From NCBI GenBank assembly GCA_031549725.1, contig JAVBPH010000046.1:75617-139616 (forward strand): 64,000 nucleotides of DNA. Direction: 5' to 3'. Positions 1-8,722 of the stretch are shown here, piece by piece; the first letter of the stretch is position 1, and each line of letters starts with the position of its first letter. The DNA comes from UBA937 sp031549725. GTDB taxonomy: Bacteria > Spirochaetota > Spirochaetia > Treponematales > Breznakiellaceae. The translations under genes were made by a program, and so were the position numbers. A model generated the notes under the pieces. It did no database searches. It was not told the DNA's origin and saw only the letters and a program-made list of their open reading frames with translations.

Positions 1-351
1 GGCCTGGAAATTCCCTTCCGGGTGGTGGATACCTGTACCGGAGACCTGGGAGCACCGGCCTACCGCAAGTGGGACCTGGAAGCCTGGATGCCCGGAAGGA
101 ACGGCGGCGAATGGGGGGAAGTTACCTCCACATCCAACTGCACCGATTACCAGGCCCGGCGCCTGAATATCAGATACAAGGATACCGACGGAAAAAACCG
201 GTTCGTTCATATGCTGAACGGCACCGCCATTGCCATTTCCCGGGGACTGGTGGCTGTCCTGGAAAATTTCCAGCAGGCCGACGGGACCGTCAAACTCCCC
301 AAAGCGCTGGTTCCCTACTGTGGATTTGAAGTCATTAAGAAGAAGAATTAA
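1..351 (+). CDS. serS: Seryl-tRNA synthetase, C-terminal fragment
   Basis: The frame is open from base 1 to the stop at 349-351, so only the last 116 residues are inside the window. The product charges tRNA-Ser with serine in the cytoplasm. Visible class II features are the strand with E-I-P-F-R-V-V, the GDLGAPAYRKWDLEAWMP segment of the catalytic core, and the motif 3 region ending in LNGTAIAISRGLVAVLEN with its conserved arginine. The tail LPKALVPYCGF is typical of the extreme C-terminus of SerRS. The start lies upstream of the window. The next gene begins 11 bases downstream and may be co-transcribed. Confidence 0.95.
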   Translation, partial: GLEIPFRVVDTCTGDLGAPAYRKWDLEAWMPGRNGGEWGEVTSTSNCTDYQARRLNIRYKDTDGKNRFVHMLNGTAIAISRGLVAVLENFQQADGTVKLPKALVPYCGFEVIKKKN

Positions 352-362
352 GAGGGGCGGTT

Positions 363-1112
363 TTGGGTTATATACTCCTTATTTTACCATATATATTGCA
401 GCTGACCTGCATCATCCATATGTTTAAAACCGGCCGCAGTACCTATTGGTTTTTTATTATTCTTTTTATTCCCTATGTGGGAGGTCTGGTTTATCTTATC
501 CTGGAAATTATCCCGGATCTGCGGCTGGGCCGGAACATTCCCCAGTTCACCGATATTGTGGTATCAAAAATCGTTCCTTCCCATAAAATTGATAAACTCA
601 GAAAGGATGCCGAGTTTACCCCATCGTTCAACAACCGGAAAAACCTGGCGGACGAATACCTCAATACCGGCCGTTTCGATGAAGCCATCGCCCTATACGA
701 TGAACTGCTCCAGGGTCATGAAAGCCAGAACACCGCCTGCCTTCTGCAAAAAGCCAGAGCCCTTTACGGCGCAGGCCGTTATGAAGAAGCCGGAACTGTC
801 ATCAACCTGCTGGATGAAATAGGTTTTACATTCAGCAGGGAGCCGGAGATTCTGGTAAAGCTGAAGATCCAGGAACACCTGTTGGATAAAGCCCGGGTGG
901 ATGTTCTCTATGAAGAGGTAAAGCAGAAGTTCAATAGTTTTGAAATCAACTATTATTATATTGATTACCAGATCCGCCAGGATGAAAACGAAAAGGCCAT
1001 GAAAGTAATTGAAGACGTCAAAGAAACCAGAAGTTATCTGCAGAAAAAACGTATAGCCTACGACAGAACCTGGGCCAATAAGGCCATCGCTTTGGGAAGG
1101 CGGATAAAGTAA
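363..1112 (+). CDS. TPR-repeat inner-membrane protein
   Basis: A 249-residue protein starting at TTG 11 bases after serS, preceded by an AG/GGGG-rich stretch that could act as ribosome-binding site. Residues 1-50 contain two hydrophobic segments, the second (YWFFIILFIPYVGGLVYLI) resembling the membrane part of phospholipase D nuclease N-terminal domains. From about residue 90 the sequence shows tetratricopeptide-like helices (ADEYLNTGRFDEAIALYDELL and a second one with ALYGAGRYEEAGTVI). TPRs mediate protein-protein contact, so a cytoplasmic scaffold anchored by the N-terminal membrane hairpin is likely. No catalytic motif is visible and the partner is unknown. Confidence 0.75.
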   Translation: MGYILLILPYILQLTCIIHMFKTGRSTYWFFIILFIPYVGGLVYLILEIIPDLRLGRNIPQFTDIVVSKIVPSHKIDKLRKDAEFTPSFNNRKNLADEYLNTGRFDEAIALYDELLQGHESQNTACLLQKARALYGAGRYEEAGTVINLLDEIGFTFSREPEILVKLKIQEHLLDKARVDVLYEEVKQKFNSFEINYYYIDYQIRQDENEKAMKVIEDVKETRSYLQKKRIAYDRTWANKAIALGRRIK

Positions 1113-1208
1113 AATGTGAAGGTATTAAACAAAATCAGATTTTCAAATATCGATTGGTGTTCTTAAAGGTCGTTTTTTATTTTTATACGTATATTTAAGG
1201 AGTAACGC

Positions 1209-1997
1209 ATGAAGAAAATTGTTGCGTTATTGATTTTGATTTTTACCATTATGATGACCTTACATGCACAAAAAGCATATTCGAATGGAAAAGATAACTA
1301 TTTCTTTAATCAAAATAACCGTATAGTAAAAGAGATTGGATCCGATACGGAAACGACCAATAAAAAGGAAAGAGAAGGAACATATATATTTTCAAAAGAA
1401 TATGGAATAGAGTATTTGATTATATTATGGGACGATAAAACCTGGGATAAGTACCTTATGTTAAAGGGTTGGAATGTTCTCACTTTATATGATAAAAATG
1501 GGGAACCCTATTTCCATGGCGCCGGCTTTGATCCATATGATGAATATATGTGGCGCATACCATTTTTTGTAAAAGATGAAATCACCACATCCTCCTCATT
1601 GAAAGAGGGGGCAAAAATACATTCACCGGAAAACATAAGCAGCAGAATTGGCGAGGCCTGGGCAGAGGGTGCAGCGGGCAATGGTATTGGTGAAAAAATA
1701 TTTTTGCATCGTCGTTATTTAACATCATATGCCATTTCAATTGGATATGTTTCCTATTCCAAACCAGGTTTGTATATGGAAAATTCCCGGCCAAAAAAAT
1801 TGCGGGCAACATACGATAATATACATTTTATTGAAATAGAATTGGAAGATACCCCAAATTTCCAAAAAATAAATTTTGATGATTTATACTCTGAAGCAGG
1901 ATGGGATACAGTAATCCTTGAAATTATAGAGGTATATCCCGGTACAAAATATACTGATACTTGTATAAATGCAATGTTGGGTCTGTTTTCACAATAG
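1209..1997 (+). CDS. Secreted protein of unknown function
   Basis: 262 residues with a clear signal peptide (MKK, then about 14 hydrophobic residues, cleavage likely near LHA-QK). The ATG has a good upstream AAGGAG. The mature part is rich in aromatic and acidic residues and shows no motif I recognise. Base composition is clearly more AT-rich than serS and the following fuc genes, as for the next genes up to 4613, which suggests a recently acquired or less constrained stretch. A strong hairpin terminator follows the stop, so it is probably transcribed alone or with the upstream gene. Confidence 0.6.
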   Translation: MKKIVALLILIFTIMMTLHAQKAYSNGKDNYFFNQNNRIVKEIGSDTETTNKKEREGTYIFSKEYGIEYLIILWDDKTWDKYLMLKGWNVLTLYDKNGEPYFHGAGFDPYDEYMWRIPFFVKDEITTSSSLKEGAKIHSPENISSRIGEAWAEGAAGNGIGEKIFLHRRYLTSYAISIGYVSYSKPGLYMENSRPKKLRATYDNIHFIEIELEDTPNFQKINFDDLYSEAGWDTVILEIIEVYPGTKYTDTCINAMLGLFSQ

Positions 1998-2021
1998 ACA
2001 TGAATAAAAATCTGAATTGGT

Positions 2022-2078
2022 ACGGCATATAACAAATGTATCCGAATATTCTGTTATATGCCGTTATTTGTTTTTTAC
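2022..2078 (+). terminator. Rho-independent terminator of the 1209-1997 gene
   Basis: A perfect 13-bp stem (ACGGCATATAACA at 2022-2034 with TGTTATATGCCGT at 2052-2064) with a 17-nt loop is followed by a T-rich run. It lies between convergent genes and may serve both. Confidence 0.75.
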
Positions 2079-2120
2079 TTTAATGTTTATTGATCATATT
2101 ATCTTCTCCGCCATTTTGCA

Positions 2121-2789
2121 TTATGTACCAAAACGGTAGGGACATACCGAACGGCATAAATAACATTTTATTTCAAATTTTTTATTCACTATTGTAAAAA
2201 ATTTGGAACATTCTTTTTTTCCGAATGAACCAGGATTATCCAATGCTCCCGAAGGGCATGCTTCGACACATTTGTTACAGTTATCGCAAATTTTGTATTG
2301 TGCTTTCTTATCCGGAACCAGGTCTGCGTCGGTCAGAACAGCGCTGAGCCAAAGAAGATTTCCGTATTGAGAGTTTGTAAGCAAATAATTTCTATTGATG
2401 AGTCCAAGACCCGCCAGTTCGGCCGCATGTTTCAGGGATATGTAACCATGCTGGCTGCCATTTACCCACTTACCCCCACTGCCGCTTATAGCTTTTGCTT
2501 TGTACCCGCTGTCCTTTATAATTCGTTTTGCCACATCCTTTGCGATGCCGGTCATTTTTGTCAGCATGGCATTGCGAAGTTCCGTATATTTAGGCGGATT
2601 CAAACTTAAGGCTTTCTGTGGAAATGGAACCCCCAAAACAATCACAGAGATGCATCCCTCTAAATTATCAGAAGGCTTAAAACCATCCGGTGCAAGTTTG
2701 AAATCCTTTGCAGCAGCTATACCAACTATACTCGCCCCCGCAGCCATTCCATATTCTTTTACAATTAAACTGTCTATCTCAATTTTCAT
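2121..2789 (-). CDS. 4Fe-4S protein related to epoxyqueuosine reductase
   Basis: About 222 residues. The C-terminus carries two cysteine clusters: CDNCNKCVEACPSGAL (CxxCxxCxxxCP) and CYLCRSVCPYRFG. This is the double 4Fe-4S arrangement of QueG-like proteins, but the protein is much shorter than QueG (over 300 residues) and its N-terminus lacks the full cobalamin-binding region, so it is probably a reductase-like relative rather than the queuosine enzyme. I chose ATG at 2789 because GGAG lies about 9 bases upstream. A TTG at 2837 would extend it by 16 residues and overlap the upstream gene by 17 bases. It is downstream of, and probably co-transcribed with, the 2821-3120 gene. Confidence 0.7.
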   Translation of the reverse strand: MKIEIDSLIVKEYGMAAGASIVGIAAAKDFKLAPDGFKPSDNLEGCISVIVLGVPFPQKALSLNPPKYTELRNAMLTKMTGIAKDVAKRIIKDSGYKAKAISGSGGKWVNGSQHGYISLKHAAELAGLGLINRNYLLTNSQYGNLLWLSAVLTDADLVPDKKAQYKICDNCNKCVEACPSGALDNPGSFGKKECSKFFTIVNKKFEIKCYLCRSVCPYRFGT

Positions 2790-2820
2790 TAACAATAACT
2801 CCAGTTTTTCATTTCCTAAA

Positions 2821-3120
2821 TCAATATTCTTTTTCAACCAAAAAGCACTGATTGTAAAGGCTGTTGGGATCTATGAAAGAATAAAACTTTTGGGCATTTG
2901 GATTCGCTGCTCCCGCGGTCTCACCATGTATGGCGTCTTCCATGGTTTCCCAGGTCACCAGGTCAACCCAGGTGTCTCCGTCAACAAGTACCTTCCAGGA
3001 AATAAATCCTTTTTGCCTGGACAAAATCTCATTATTTACCTTTTCCGACGCAACTAAGAAATCTGGTACCGACGATCCTTCTATAAGTTTATAAGATATA
3101 AACCAAACTGCATTAGGCAT
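2821..3120 (-). CDS. Small ferredoxin-fold (ABM/EthD-like) protein
   Basis: 99 residues beginning MPNAVWFISYKL, with the pattern of antibiotic-biosynthesis-monooxygenase-like dimeric alpha/beta barrels: an N-terminal strand, a helix with FLVASEKVNNEIL, a strand around GFISWKVLVDGDTWVDLVTWETMEDA, and a final helix. No metal or flavin site can be read. These small proteins often bind or oxidise aromatic or reactive small molecules. First gene of a two-gene unit with the 4Fe-4S protein, which suggests a redox role. A long hairpin lies 25 bases upstream of its start. Confidence 0.6.
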   Translation of the reverse strand: MPNAVWFISYKLIEGSSVPDFLVASEKVNNEILSRQKGFISWKVLVDGDTWVDLVTWETMEDAIHGETAGAANPNAQKFYSFIDPNSLYNQCFLVEKEY

Positions 3121-3144
3121 AACAAAACTCCATCAGATTAGATG

Positions 3145-3185
3145 TTTTACAATCCCATACGAAACTGTATGGCAGTATTGTAAAA
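3145..3185. promoter_or_regulatory. Long interrupted inverted repeat upstream of the 2821-3120 gene
   Basis: TTTTACAAT (3145-3153) pairs with ATTGTAAAA (3177-3185), and CCATAC (3155-3160) pairs with GTATGG (3167-3172), with a small asymmetric bulge between the two stems. It sits 25 bp upstream of the minus-strand ATG at 3120, where a repressor operator or leader hairpin would be expected. No regulator gene is adjacent. Confidence 0.5.
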
Positions 3186-3542
3186 TATTAAATGTGACAA
3201 CAGCATGTCATATATGAATAAATATTAGAACAAAAATGAATGATAATCACGATTTTTCGAATATTATAAATCGTATTGAATGATAAATAACCGCAATAAT
3301 AAGAACCATATGAAGGAAAGAATTTTTAAAAAAACAAAAAAAGACGGCATATGCGACCGAAGGTTAAGTACAAATATTTTCTTAGAAATATTGGAGTGAT
3401 AACTTATAGAAGAAATATTAAAAAAATAGGATATCATATTATACTGAGAATTACCCGGCAGGACATAGTATAAATCCGGCTATTAGACGAAAATAAAGCC
3501 GGGACTATTGGCAAAATAAAAATAATATGTAATAAAATCACT
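3186..3542. other. AT-rich intergenic stretch without a recognisable gene
   Basis: Very AT-rich DNA between divergent genes. It holds one further inverted repeat (ACGATTT at 3249-3255 and AAATCGT at 3268-3274). It probably contains the promoter of the 3543 gene, but I see no confident -35/-10 pair and no open frame worth calling. Confidence 0.5.
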
Positions 3543-4613
3543 ATGAGAAAAATTATCGAAAACTTTACCCATCATCAGGATGATTACGAATGTATGTGGA
3601 ATGGGGTTGAGGATATTTATATAAACAAAACAAAAGATACAATCCCCAATCAATTCTTTTTTGCAATGAGCGGATTCTGCGGATTTGCATATATCAAAAC
3701 CAATAAAGCCGATTTGAAAAGAATGGTGTCCTTCGGGGACGGCAGAACAAAAAAAATGTTTGAATTCTTAAGCCCAATTGCAGGATTCGACTACCATTTT
3801 ATCGAATGTAAAACTCCGGAGACTGCATTATCAAAGGCAAAAAAAGAAATTGACCTGGGGTATCCCGTAGTAATAGGCGCATTGGATATGTATTATCTCG
3901 AATATTATCCTAAACTATATCATAAAGATCATATTCCATTTCATTATATTTTAATGGTCGGCTATGATGATGAATTAGAAAATATTTATTTATATGACTG
4001 CGGTAAAAAAGAGATGCTGGAATTATCATATACTAATTTGTTTTTAGGAATGGGTGCGGAATACGAAGGACTGAGCAGGCAAAATACAATTTGCATAATT
4101 AGAATGGATAAACCTAACCGCAAGAAACACATTATAAAAGCAGCATTGGAATATAAAGCCAATCTGTTTATCAATCCCCCCGCAGGTTTTCTTGGGATAA
4201 AGGGTATTAAAAAATTTGCCAGGGAATTACCTGGTTGGGAAAAAGAACTTGGGAAAGAAGAGACAGTAAAAATAATCAAAAATATGGTTTATTTCTTCGG
4301 CAGTGTTCCTACCACGCCAAACAAATTACTGGGAATTAATGAAAAAGATGCTGTAACGTTTATGTGTTCCAGAGATAAAATGGGCAAAGTATTGAAAGAC
4401 TTAAGCATTGAATATGAAAATGAACAATTTGAAAAAGCAGGCGATTTGTTTTATAAAAGCGGGCAGGAATTTGAAAAACTTTGCAGCGTATTTATCGATT
4501 ATATTATAGGGAGCAGCGAATATAAGATTGAAGCTAGTAATATATTGTTGAGTATTGCCGATTTGGAATATAACGCTTTTAAGCTGATTTCGGATGGAAC
4601 AAAAAATATATAA
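3543..4613 (+). CDS. BtrH N-terminal-type cysteine-protease-fold protein
   Basis: 356 residues. The N-terminal half matches the BtrH/C39-like layout: an early cysteine in HHQDDYECMWNG (Cys17), a histidine in HIPFHYILMVGYDDE (His134), and an acidic residue in the next strand (YDC, Asp152). In butirosin synthesis BtrH transfers an acyl group from a carrier protein; other members resemble double-glycine peptidases. The C-terminal half (from about residue 195) is helical, as in proteins with a BtrH_N plus DUF4872 arrangement. No carrier protein or biosynthetic cluster is adjacent, so the substrate is unknown. AT-rich like its left neighbours. No clear ribosome-binding site precedes the ATG. Confidence 0.65.
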   Translation: MRKIIENFTHHQDDYECMWNGVEDIYINKTKDTIPNQFFFAMSGFCGFAYIKTNKADLKRMVSFGDGRTKKMFEFLSPIAGFDYHFIECKTPETALSKAKKEIDLGYPVVIGALDMYYLEYYPKLYHKDHIPFHYILMVGYDDELENIYLYDCGKKEMLELSYTNLFLGMGAEYEGLSRQNTICIIRMDKPNRKKHIIKAALEYKANLFINPPAGFLGIKGIKKFARELPGWEKELGKEETVKIIKNMVYFFGSVPTTPNKLLGINEKDAVTFMCSRDKMGKVLKDLSIEYENEQFEKAGDLFYKSGQEFEKLCSVFIDYIIGSSEYKIEASNILLSIADLEYNAFKLISDGTKNI

Positions 4614-4769
4614 CGGTTTTAACTGTGCCTGATAAAGATTGTACATTTTGTGCCTTGGTTTGGATTTCGGATAGAAGTTTTACCTATATTTTATTCGTGT
4701 TGTAATGAAGCATGCCTGAAAAAATTCCTTCGCCTAAAAGATAATTAAAAGAACTGCTCCGGTGAAGCG

Positions 4770-4809
4770 CCGGGAGCCCGCATCCGCTTACAGGATGGAA
4801 GGCCCCCGG
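4770..4809 (-). terminator. Hairpin after fucI, probable operon end
   Basis: On the minus strand, 20 bases after the fucI stop, CCGGGGGCC (4801-4809) pairs with GGCTCCCGG (4770-4778), and an inner stem CATCC/GGATG pairs between them. There is no long U tract, so termination may be weak. Confidence 0.5.
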
Positions 4810-4829
4810 AAAACTTCGATTAGAAATAG

Positions 4830-6632
4830 CTACACTTTTTTTGAGTACATCGGGCCGTATGCCGCGCAGGCCCGGTAGTCCTGACCTTCCTTGTCCATAC
4901 CAAAGGCATTCCAGGAAGCGGGCCTGAAAATCGCCGGATCTTCCACGTTGTGCATCCCCACGGGGATTCTTAATATAGAACAAAGGGTGATAATATCCGC
5001 CCCGATGTGGCCGTAGCTGATGGACCCATGGTTTGCTCCCCAGTTATTCATAACCTCATAGGTGGATGTAAAGGGGCCCTTATCGTTGAGTCTCGGCGAG
5101 AACCAGGTGCAGGGCCAGGTATAGTCGGTCCGCTTCCAGAGTTTATCCGATACTTCATCGGGGAGATTCACCGTATAACCTTCGGCGATCTGCATCACCG
5201 GGCCCAGGCCTTTCACCAGATTGAGCCGGATCATGGTAACCGGCATTTCATTCTTCGTGAGGAACCGGGAGGAGAAACCGCCGCCCCGGAAATAACCCTG
5301 GTCCGCGGGGTTCCAGGTTGTAGCTTCGAGGCATGCCTTGATGTCCTTGTCTGCCATTTCCCAGAAAGGTTTAATGCAAGCCTTGCCGGAACTATCCTTT
5401 ACTTCCCCGGAAGCATCCAGGCAGGCAGCGCCGGAATTGATCAGGTGAATAAAACCGCCGGATTCCCTGGCTTTTCCTTCCAGGGTAAACCCGGATGCCT
5501 TTTTTACCGCATCGGGACTCCAATAGGTCCGGACATCCGCAAAAATCTGGGCGCTGCCGGTAAGGAGTTTCCCGAAGAGCATGCACACCCCGTTGAGGGT
5601 ATCGTTTTCGGTGGCCAGGATATAGGGTTCCCGGGCGCCTTCCCAGTCAAAGGATGAATTGAGCAGGGATTCGGGGAAGTCGCAGTTGGGATAAAAATCC
5701 GTCCACTGGCGCTGGCCCTGGAAACCTCCGGCGATGGCATTATGCCCAAGCTGTTCTTCCTCACATCCCTTGGGCAGTTTCGGATTACCGTTGTACAGGT
5801 CCTTGATGATGCACATCATTTTTACCACAAACTCCCAGGCCTCTTCCTTTTGAGCGGGGGTTTTCTGCATATCCGGAGGATTTTTATCAAAGCCCTCTTT
5901 ACAGTTGGCCCTGGTCCAGGCCAGGGCCTTCTTGTATTCTTCCTGGTCGTAAATACCTTCGGTCATACGGCGGATGATTTCCACTTCATCCACCGATTCC
6001 ACCCGCATGCCCAGGTAATCTTCAAAGAAGTCGGGGTTGATAATGGAACCGGCAATGCCCATGCAGATGGAACCGATCTGGAGATACGATTTTCCCCGCA
6101 TGGACGCGGCGGCCACCGCGGCCCGGCCAAACCGGAGCAGCTTCTCCTCCACATCCGCGGGAATACCAGTTGCATCCGCATCCTGTACATCCTTGCCGTA
6201 TATGCCGAACGCGGGAAGTCCCTTCTGGGCGTGTCCCGCCAGGACCGCCGCCAGGTATACCGCGCCGGGCCGTTCGGTCCCGTTGAATCCCCATACACCT
6301 TTTATGGTCATGGGGTCCATATCCATGGTTTCGGAACCGTAACACCAGCAGGGTGTAACCGTTAATGTTATATCAACCCCTTCACGGCGGAATAATTCCG
6401 CACATGCCGCGGTTTCACCGACCCGTCCGATGGTACTTTCCGCAATGATAACTTTTACCGGCTCTCCGTTGGAATAATGAATATTCTTTCTAAAAAGATC
6501 CGCCGCGGCTTTTGCCATATTCATGGTCTGGTCTTCCAGGGACTCCCGGACCTTCAGGGGGCCCCGTCTTCCGTCTATAGTCGGCCGGATCCCAATCACC
6601 GGGTACGCTCCAATCAATCTGTTTTTTGCCAT
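4830..6632 (-). CDS. fucI: L-fucose isomerase
   Basis: 600 residues, the usual length of FucI. It interconverts L-fucose and L-fuculose in the cytoplasm with Mn2+; the family also accepts D-arabinose and other aldoses. The start MAKNRLIGAYPVIGIRPTIDGRRGP and the segments CWCYGSETMDMDP, FNGTERPGAVYLAAVLAGHAQKGLPAFGIYG and ATENDTLNGVCMLFG are diagnostic; acidic metal-site residues lie in the last, and the histidine region SISYGHIGAD is near the C-terminus. ATG 6632 is chosen because GGAGG lies 8 bases upstream; a TTG at 6647 has no such site. Last gene of a six-gene operon, after the LacI regulator. Confidence 0.95.
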   Translation of the reverse strand: MAKNRLIGAYPVIGIRPTIDGRRGPLKVRESLEDQTMNMAKAAADLFRKNIHYSNGEPVKVIIAESTIGRVGETAACAELFRREGVDITLTVTPCWCYGSETMDMDPMTIKGVWGFNGTERPGAVYLAAVLAGHAQKGLPAFGIYGKDVQDADATGIPADVEEKLLRFGRAAVAAASMRGKSYLQIGSICMGIAGSIINPDFFEDYLGMRVESVDEVEIIRRMTEGIYDQEEYKKALAWTRANCKEGFDKNPPDMQKTPAQKEEAWEFVVKMMCIIKDLYNGNPKLPKGCEEEQLGHNAIAGGFQGQRQWTDFYPNCDFPESLLNSSFDWEGAREPYILATENDTLNGVCMLFGKLLTGSAQIFADVRTYWSPDAVKKASGFTLEGKARESGGFIHLINSGAACLDASGEVKDSSGKACIKPFWEMADKDIKACLEATTWNPADQGYFRGGGFSSRFLTKNEMPVTMIRLNLVKGLGPVMQIAEGYTVNLPDEVSDKLWKRTDYTWPCTWFSPRLNDKGPFTSTYEVMNNWGANHGSISYGHIGADIITLCSILRIPVGMHNVEDPAIFRPASWNAFGMDKEGQDYRACAAYGPMYSKKV

Positions 6633-6661
6633 CCTGCTTACCTCCAAAATATAAAAATCCG

Positions 6662-7648
6662 TTAAGTGCGTGTAATAAGTTTAGTCTGCAGCCGTACCGA
6701 ATCGAAACTGTCCTCGGTGGTGTTCCGTATCCTGTTCAGAATCATCCGGACCGCATGCACCCCCATCTCCTCAATAGGCTGGGCAACGAAGTACCGGCAG
6801 CACCGGAGGAGTCCCGAATAAAAAACATGGTCGAAACTGGCGCATACCAGCCGTTCCTGGATTTCATGGGGTTCCTCCATGATTGACTGGGCGGCCCCCA
6901 GACAGGTAGTCAGGTTTACGAAGAAGTATGCATCCGGGGGGTTGTCCTTCCGGAGCAGGGTTTTCATTCCCTGGTATCCGTCTTCCAGTTCCAGACCGGT
7001 GTGGGAGATAAAGTTTTTTTCCAGGGGGATACCCCGGTCTTTGAGGGCGCTGCGGTACCCTTCATACCGTTCCCGGCTGGTCATCTGATTCAGGTCTCCC
7101 CCGACAAATCCGACCCGGGTAAATCCATCCCGGATAAGGGCACTCACCGCTTCGTAGGTTCCGGATGCATTATCCGCCAGGACACTGTCCGCCCGGATTC
7201 CTTCAATACGGCGGTCCACAAAGACCAGGGGAATGTTTTTTTCTTCCATTGTCTTAAAATGCTTACCCTCAACTCCCAGGGGGATGACGATAAGCCCGTC
7301 GATCAGCCGGTCCGCCAGATAGCCGAGCATTTCAATTTCACCGGCTACCGAGTTGTTTGAAGAACAGAGGATCATGGTATACCCCGCCTTCCGCAGGGTC
7401 CGTTCGATTTGTTCAAACAGGGTCATGAAGAAAATGTTGGACAACTCCGGAGCGATAACCCCCACCATGCGGGATTCCCCCAGCTTCAATGAACGGGCCG
7501 TAGGATTTATCCGGTACTGGAGCTTCGCAATAGACGCGAGTACCCGCTCCCGGGTTGCCGGGGCAACCCGGGAATCGTTATTTATTACCCGGGAAACCGA
7601 TGCGGTGGAGACCCGGGCGTCTGCGGCAACATCCTTAATCGTAACCAT
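6662..7648 (-). CDS. LacI-family transcriptional regulator of the fucose-type operon
   Basis: 328 residues. The N-terminal helix-turn-helix (MVTIKDVAADARVSTASVSRVIN) and hinge are classic LacI, followed by a periplasmic-binding-like effector domain (SRMVGVIAPELSNIFFMTLFEQIE onwards). ATG 7648 lies 10 bases after the permease stop with a GAGCGAAG site; longer frames overlapping the permease are unlikely. It is encoded inside the operon it probably controls, giving autoregulation. The palindromes at 12166-12193 and 12221-12238 are the obvious candidate operators. The likely inducer is the imported sugar or its phosphorylated product. Confidence 0.9.
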   Translation of the reverse strand: MVTIKDVAADARVSTASVSRVINNDSRVAPATRERVLASIAKLQYRINPTARSLKLGESRMVGVIAPELSNIFFMTLFEQIERTLRKAGYTMILCSSNNSVAGEIEMLGYLADRLIDGLIVIPLGVEGKHFKTMEEKNIPLVFVDRRIEGIRADSVLADNASGTYEAVSALIRDGFTRVGFVGGDLNQMTSRERYEGYRSALKDRGIPLEKNFISHTGLELEDGYQGMKTLLRKDNPPDAYFFVNLTTCLGAAQSIMEEPHEIQERLVCASFDHVFYSGLLRCCRYFVAQPIEEMGVHAVRMILNRIRNTTEDSFDSVRLQTKLITRT

Positions 7649-7658
7649 ATCTTCGCTC

Positions 7659-8666
7659 TTACACCCACCGGGCATGTTTTCGCATATCAAAAAATACTGC
7701 GATAATAATAATTGCACCTTTCATCAAAAGCTGATAATAGGAGTCGATGCTCAGGTAGGTCATCCCGTAGTTTATGATTCCCAGGGTTAGGACCCCGATA
7801 ATCATTCCTCCCATGGTCCCGACCCCTCCGGCCTGGGATATACCGCCGATGGTAACCGCTGCGATGGCATCCAGTTCCATGCCGTTTCCGGTAAGGGAAT
7901 TGGCCAGTCCCAGCCGGGAAGACTGGAGCACCCCCGCGCAGCCGTAGAGCAAACCCGCGAAGGTATATACCATCACCAGGTTTTTCTTCACGTTGATCCC
8001 CGCCACCCGGGCTGCCTGGGGATTTCCCCCGATGGCGTACAGGTAAGCCCCGAAGGAGGTATGCCGCAGGATCACCCAAACCACCACCGCCGCCACGGTT
8101 ACATATATTACCAGGTTGGGTATGGGACCTATGAATCCCTGGGCCAGGTGTTTATATCCGTCCCGGAGACTTCCCACTACTTTAGCCTGGGTGTAAATCA
8201 GCTGGGTTCCCCTTGCCAGGGACAATGTCCCGAGGGTAGCAATAAAAGGAGGCAGTTTCGCATAAGCCACTAGAATACCGTTAAAAGCTCCGAATATCCC
8301 TCCAACTAGTAAAGCCGCAATTACCGGCAAAAACAGCGGAAATTCCACCCCGGGATAAATGGCGGAGGAATAATCCGGATTCTGCGCAAACGAAGCCGCC
8401 ACGCTGGTGGTAAGGCATACCACGTAACCTATGGACAGATCGATCCCCCGGGTGATGATGATCATTCCTACCCCAAGGGCGGCAAAAGCCCGGACCGATT
8501 CGGCGATCAGAAGATTTTGTATTGATGCCAGGGTCAGGGAACCGCCCCGGGTCAGAATACCCAGGAGCAGAAAAAGGAACACAAAGGTGATGTAGTTCGT
8601 GTATTTGCTGAATGTTTCCTTGATCCTTTGTTCAGGGAGTACCACTGTTCTATTTTTTTCAGGCAT
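7659..8666 (-). CDS. Sugar ABC transporter permease, RbsC/XylH type
   Basis: 335 residues with about ten hydrophobic segments. It has the BPD_transp_2 signature ITRGIDLSIGYVVCLTT and later GNPQAARVAGINVKKN and AIAAVTIGGISQAGGVGTMGG, which are conserved in ribose/xylose-type permeases. It forms the membrane channel with the ATPase encoded 56 bases upstream. The isomerase and mutarotase in the operon suggest L-fucose or a related aldose as substrate. The start has GAGG a few bases upstream. Confidence 0.92.
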   Translation of the reverse strand: MPEKNRTVVLPEQRIKETFSKYTNYITFVFLFLLLGILTRGGSLTLASIQNLLIAESVRAFAALGVGMIIITRGIDLSIGYVVCLTTSVAASFAQNPDYSSAIYPGVEFPLFLPVIAALLVGGIFGAFNGILVAYAKLPPFIATLGTLSLARGTQLIYTQAKVVGSLRDGYKHLAQGFIGPIPNLVIYVTVAAVVVWVILRHTSFGAYLYAIGGNPQAARVAGINVKKNLVMVYTFAGLLYGCAGVLQSSRLGLANSLTGNGMELDAIAAVTIGGISQAGGVGTMGGMIIGVLTLGIINYGMTYLSIDSYYQLLMKGAIIIIAVFFDMRKHARWV

Positions 8667-8722
8667 ACTTGTACCTCGCTTGTAAAATGATTATTCCTAA
8701 AACGTACCGTATCAGGGTTTCG

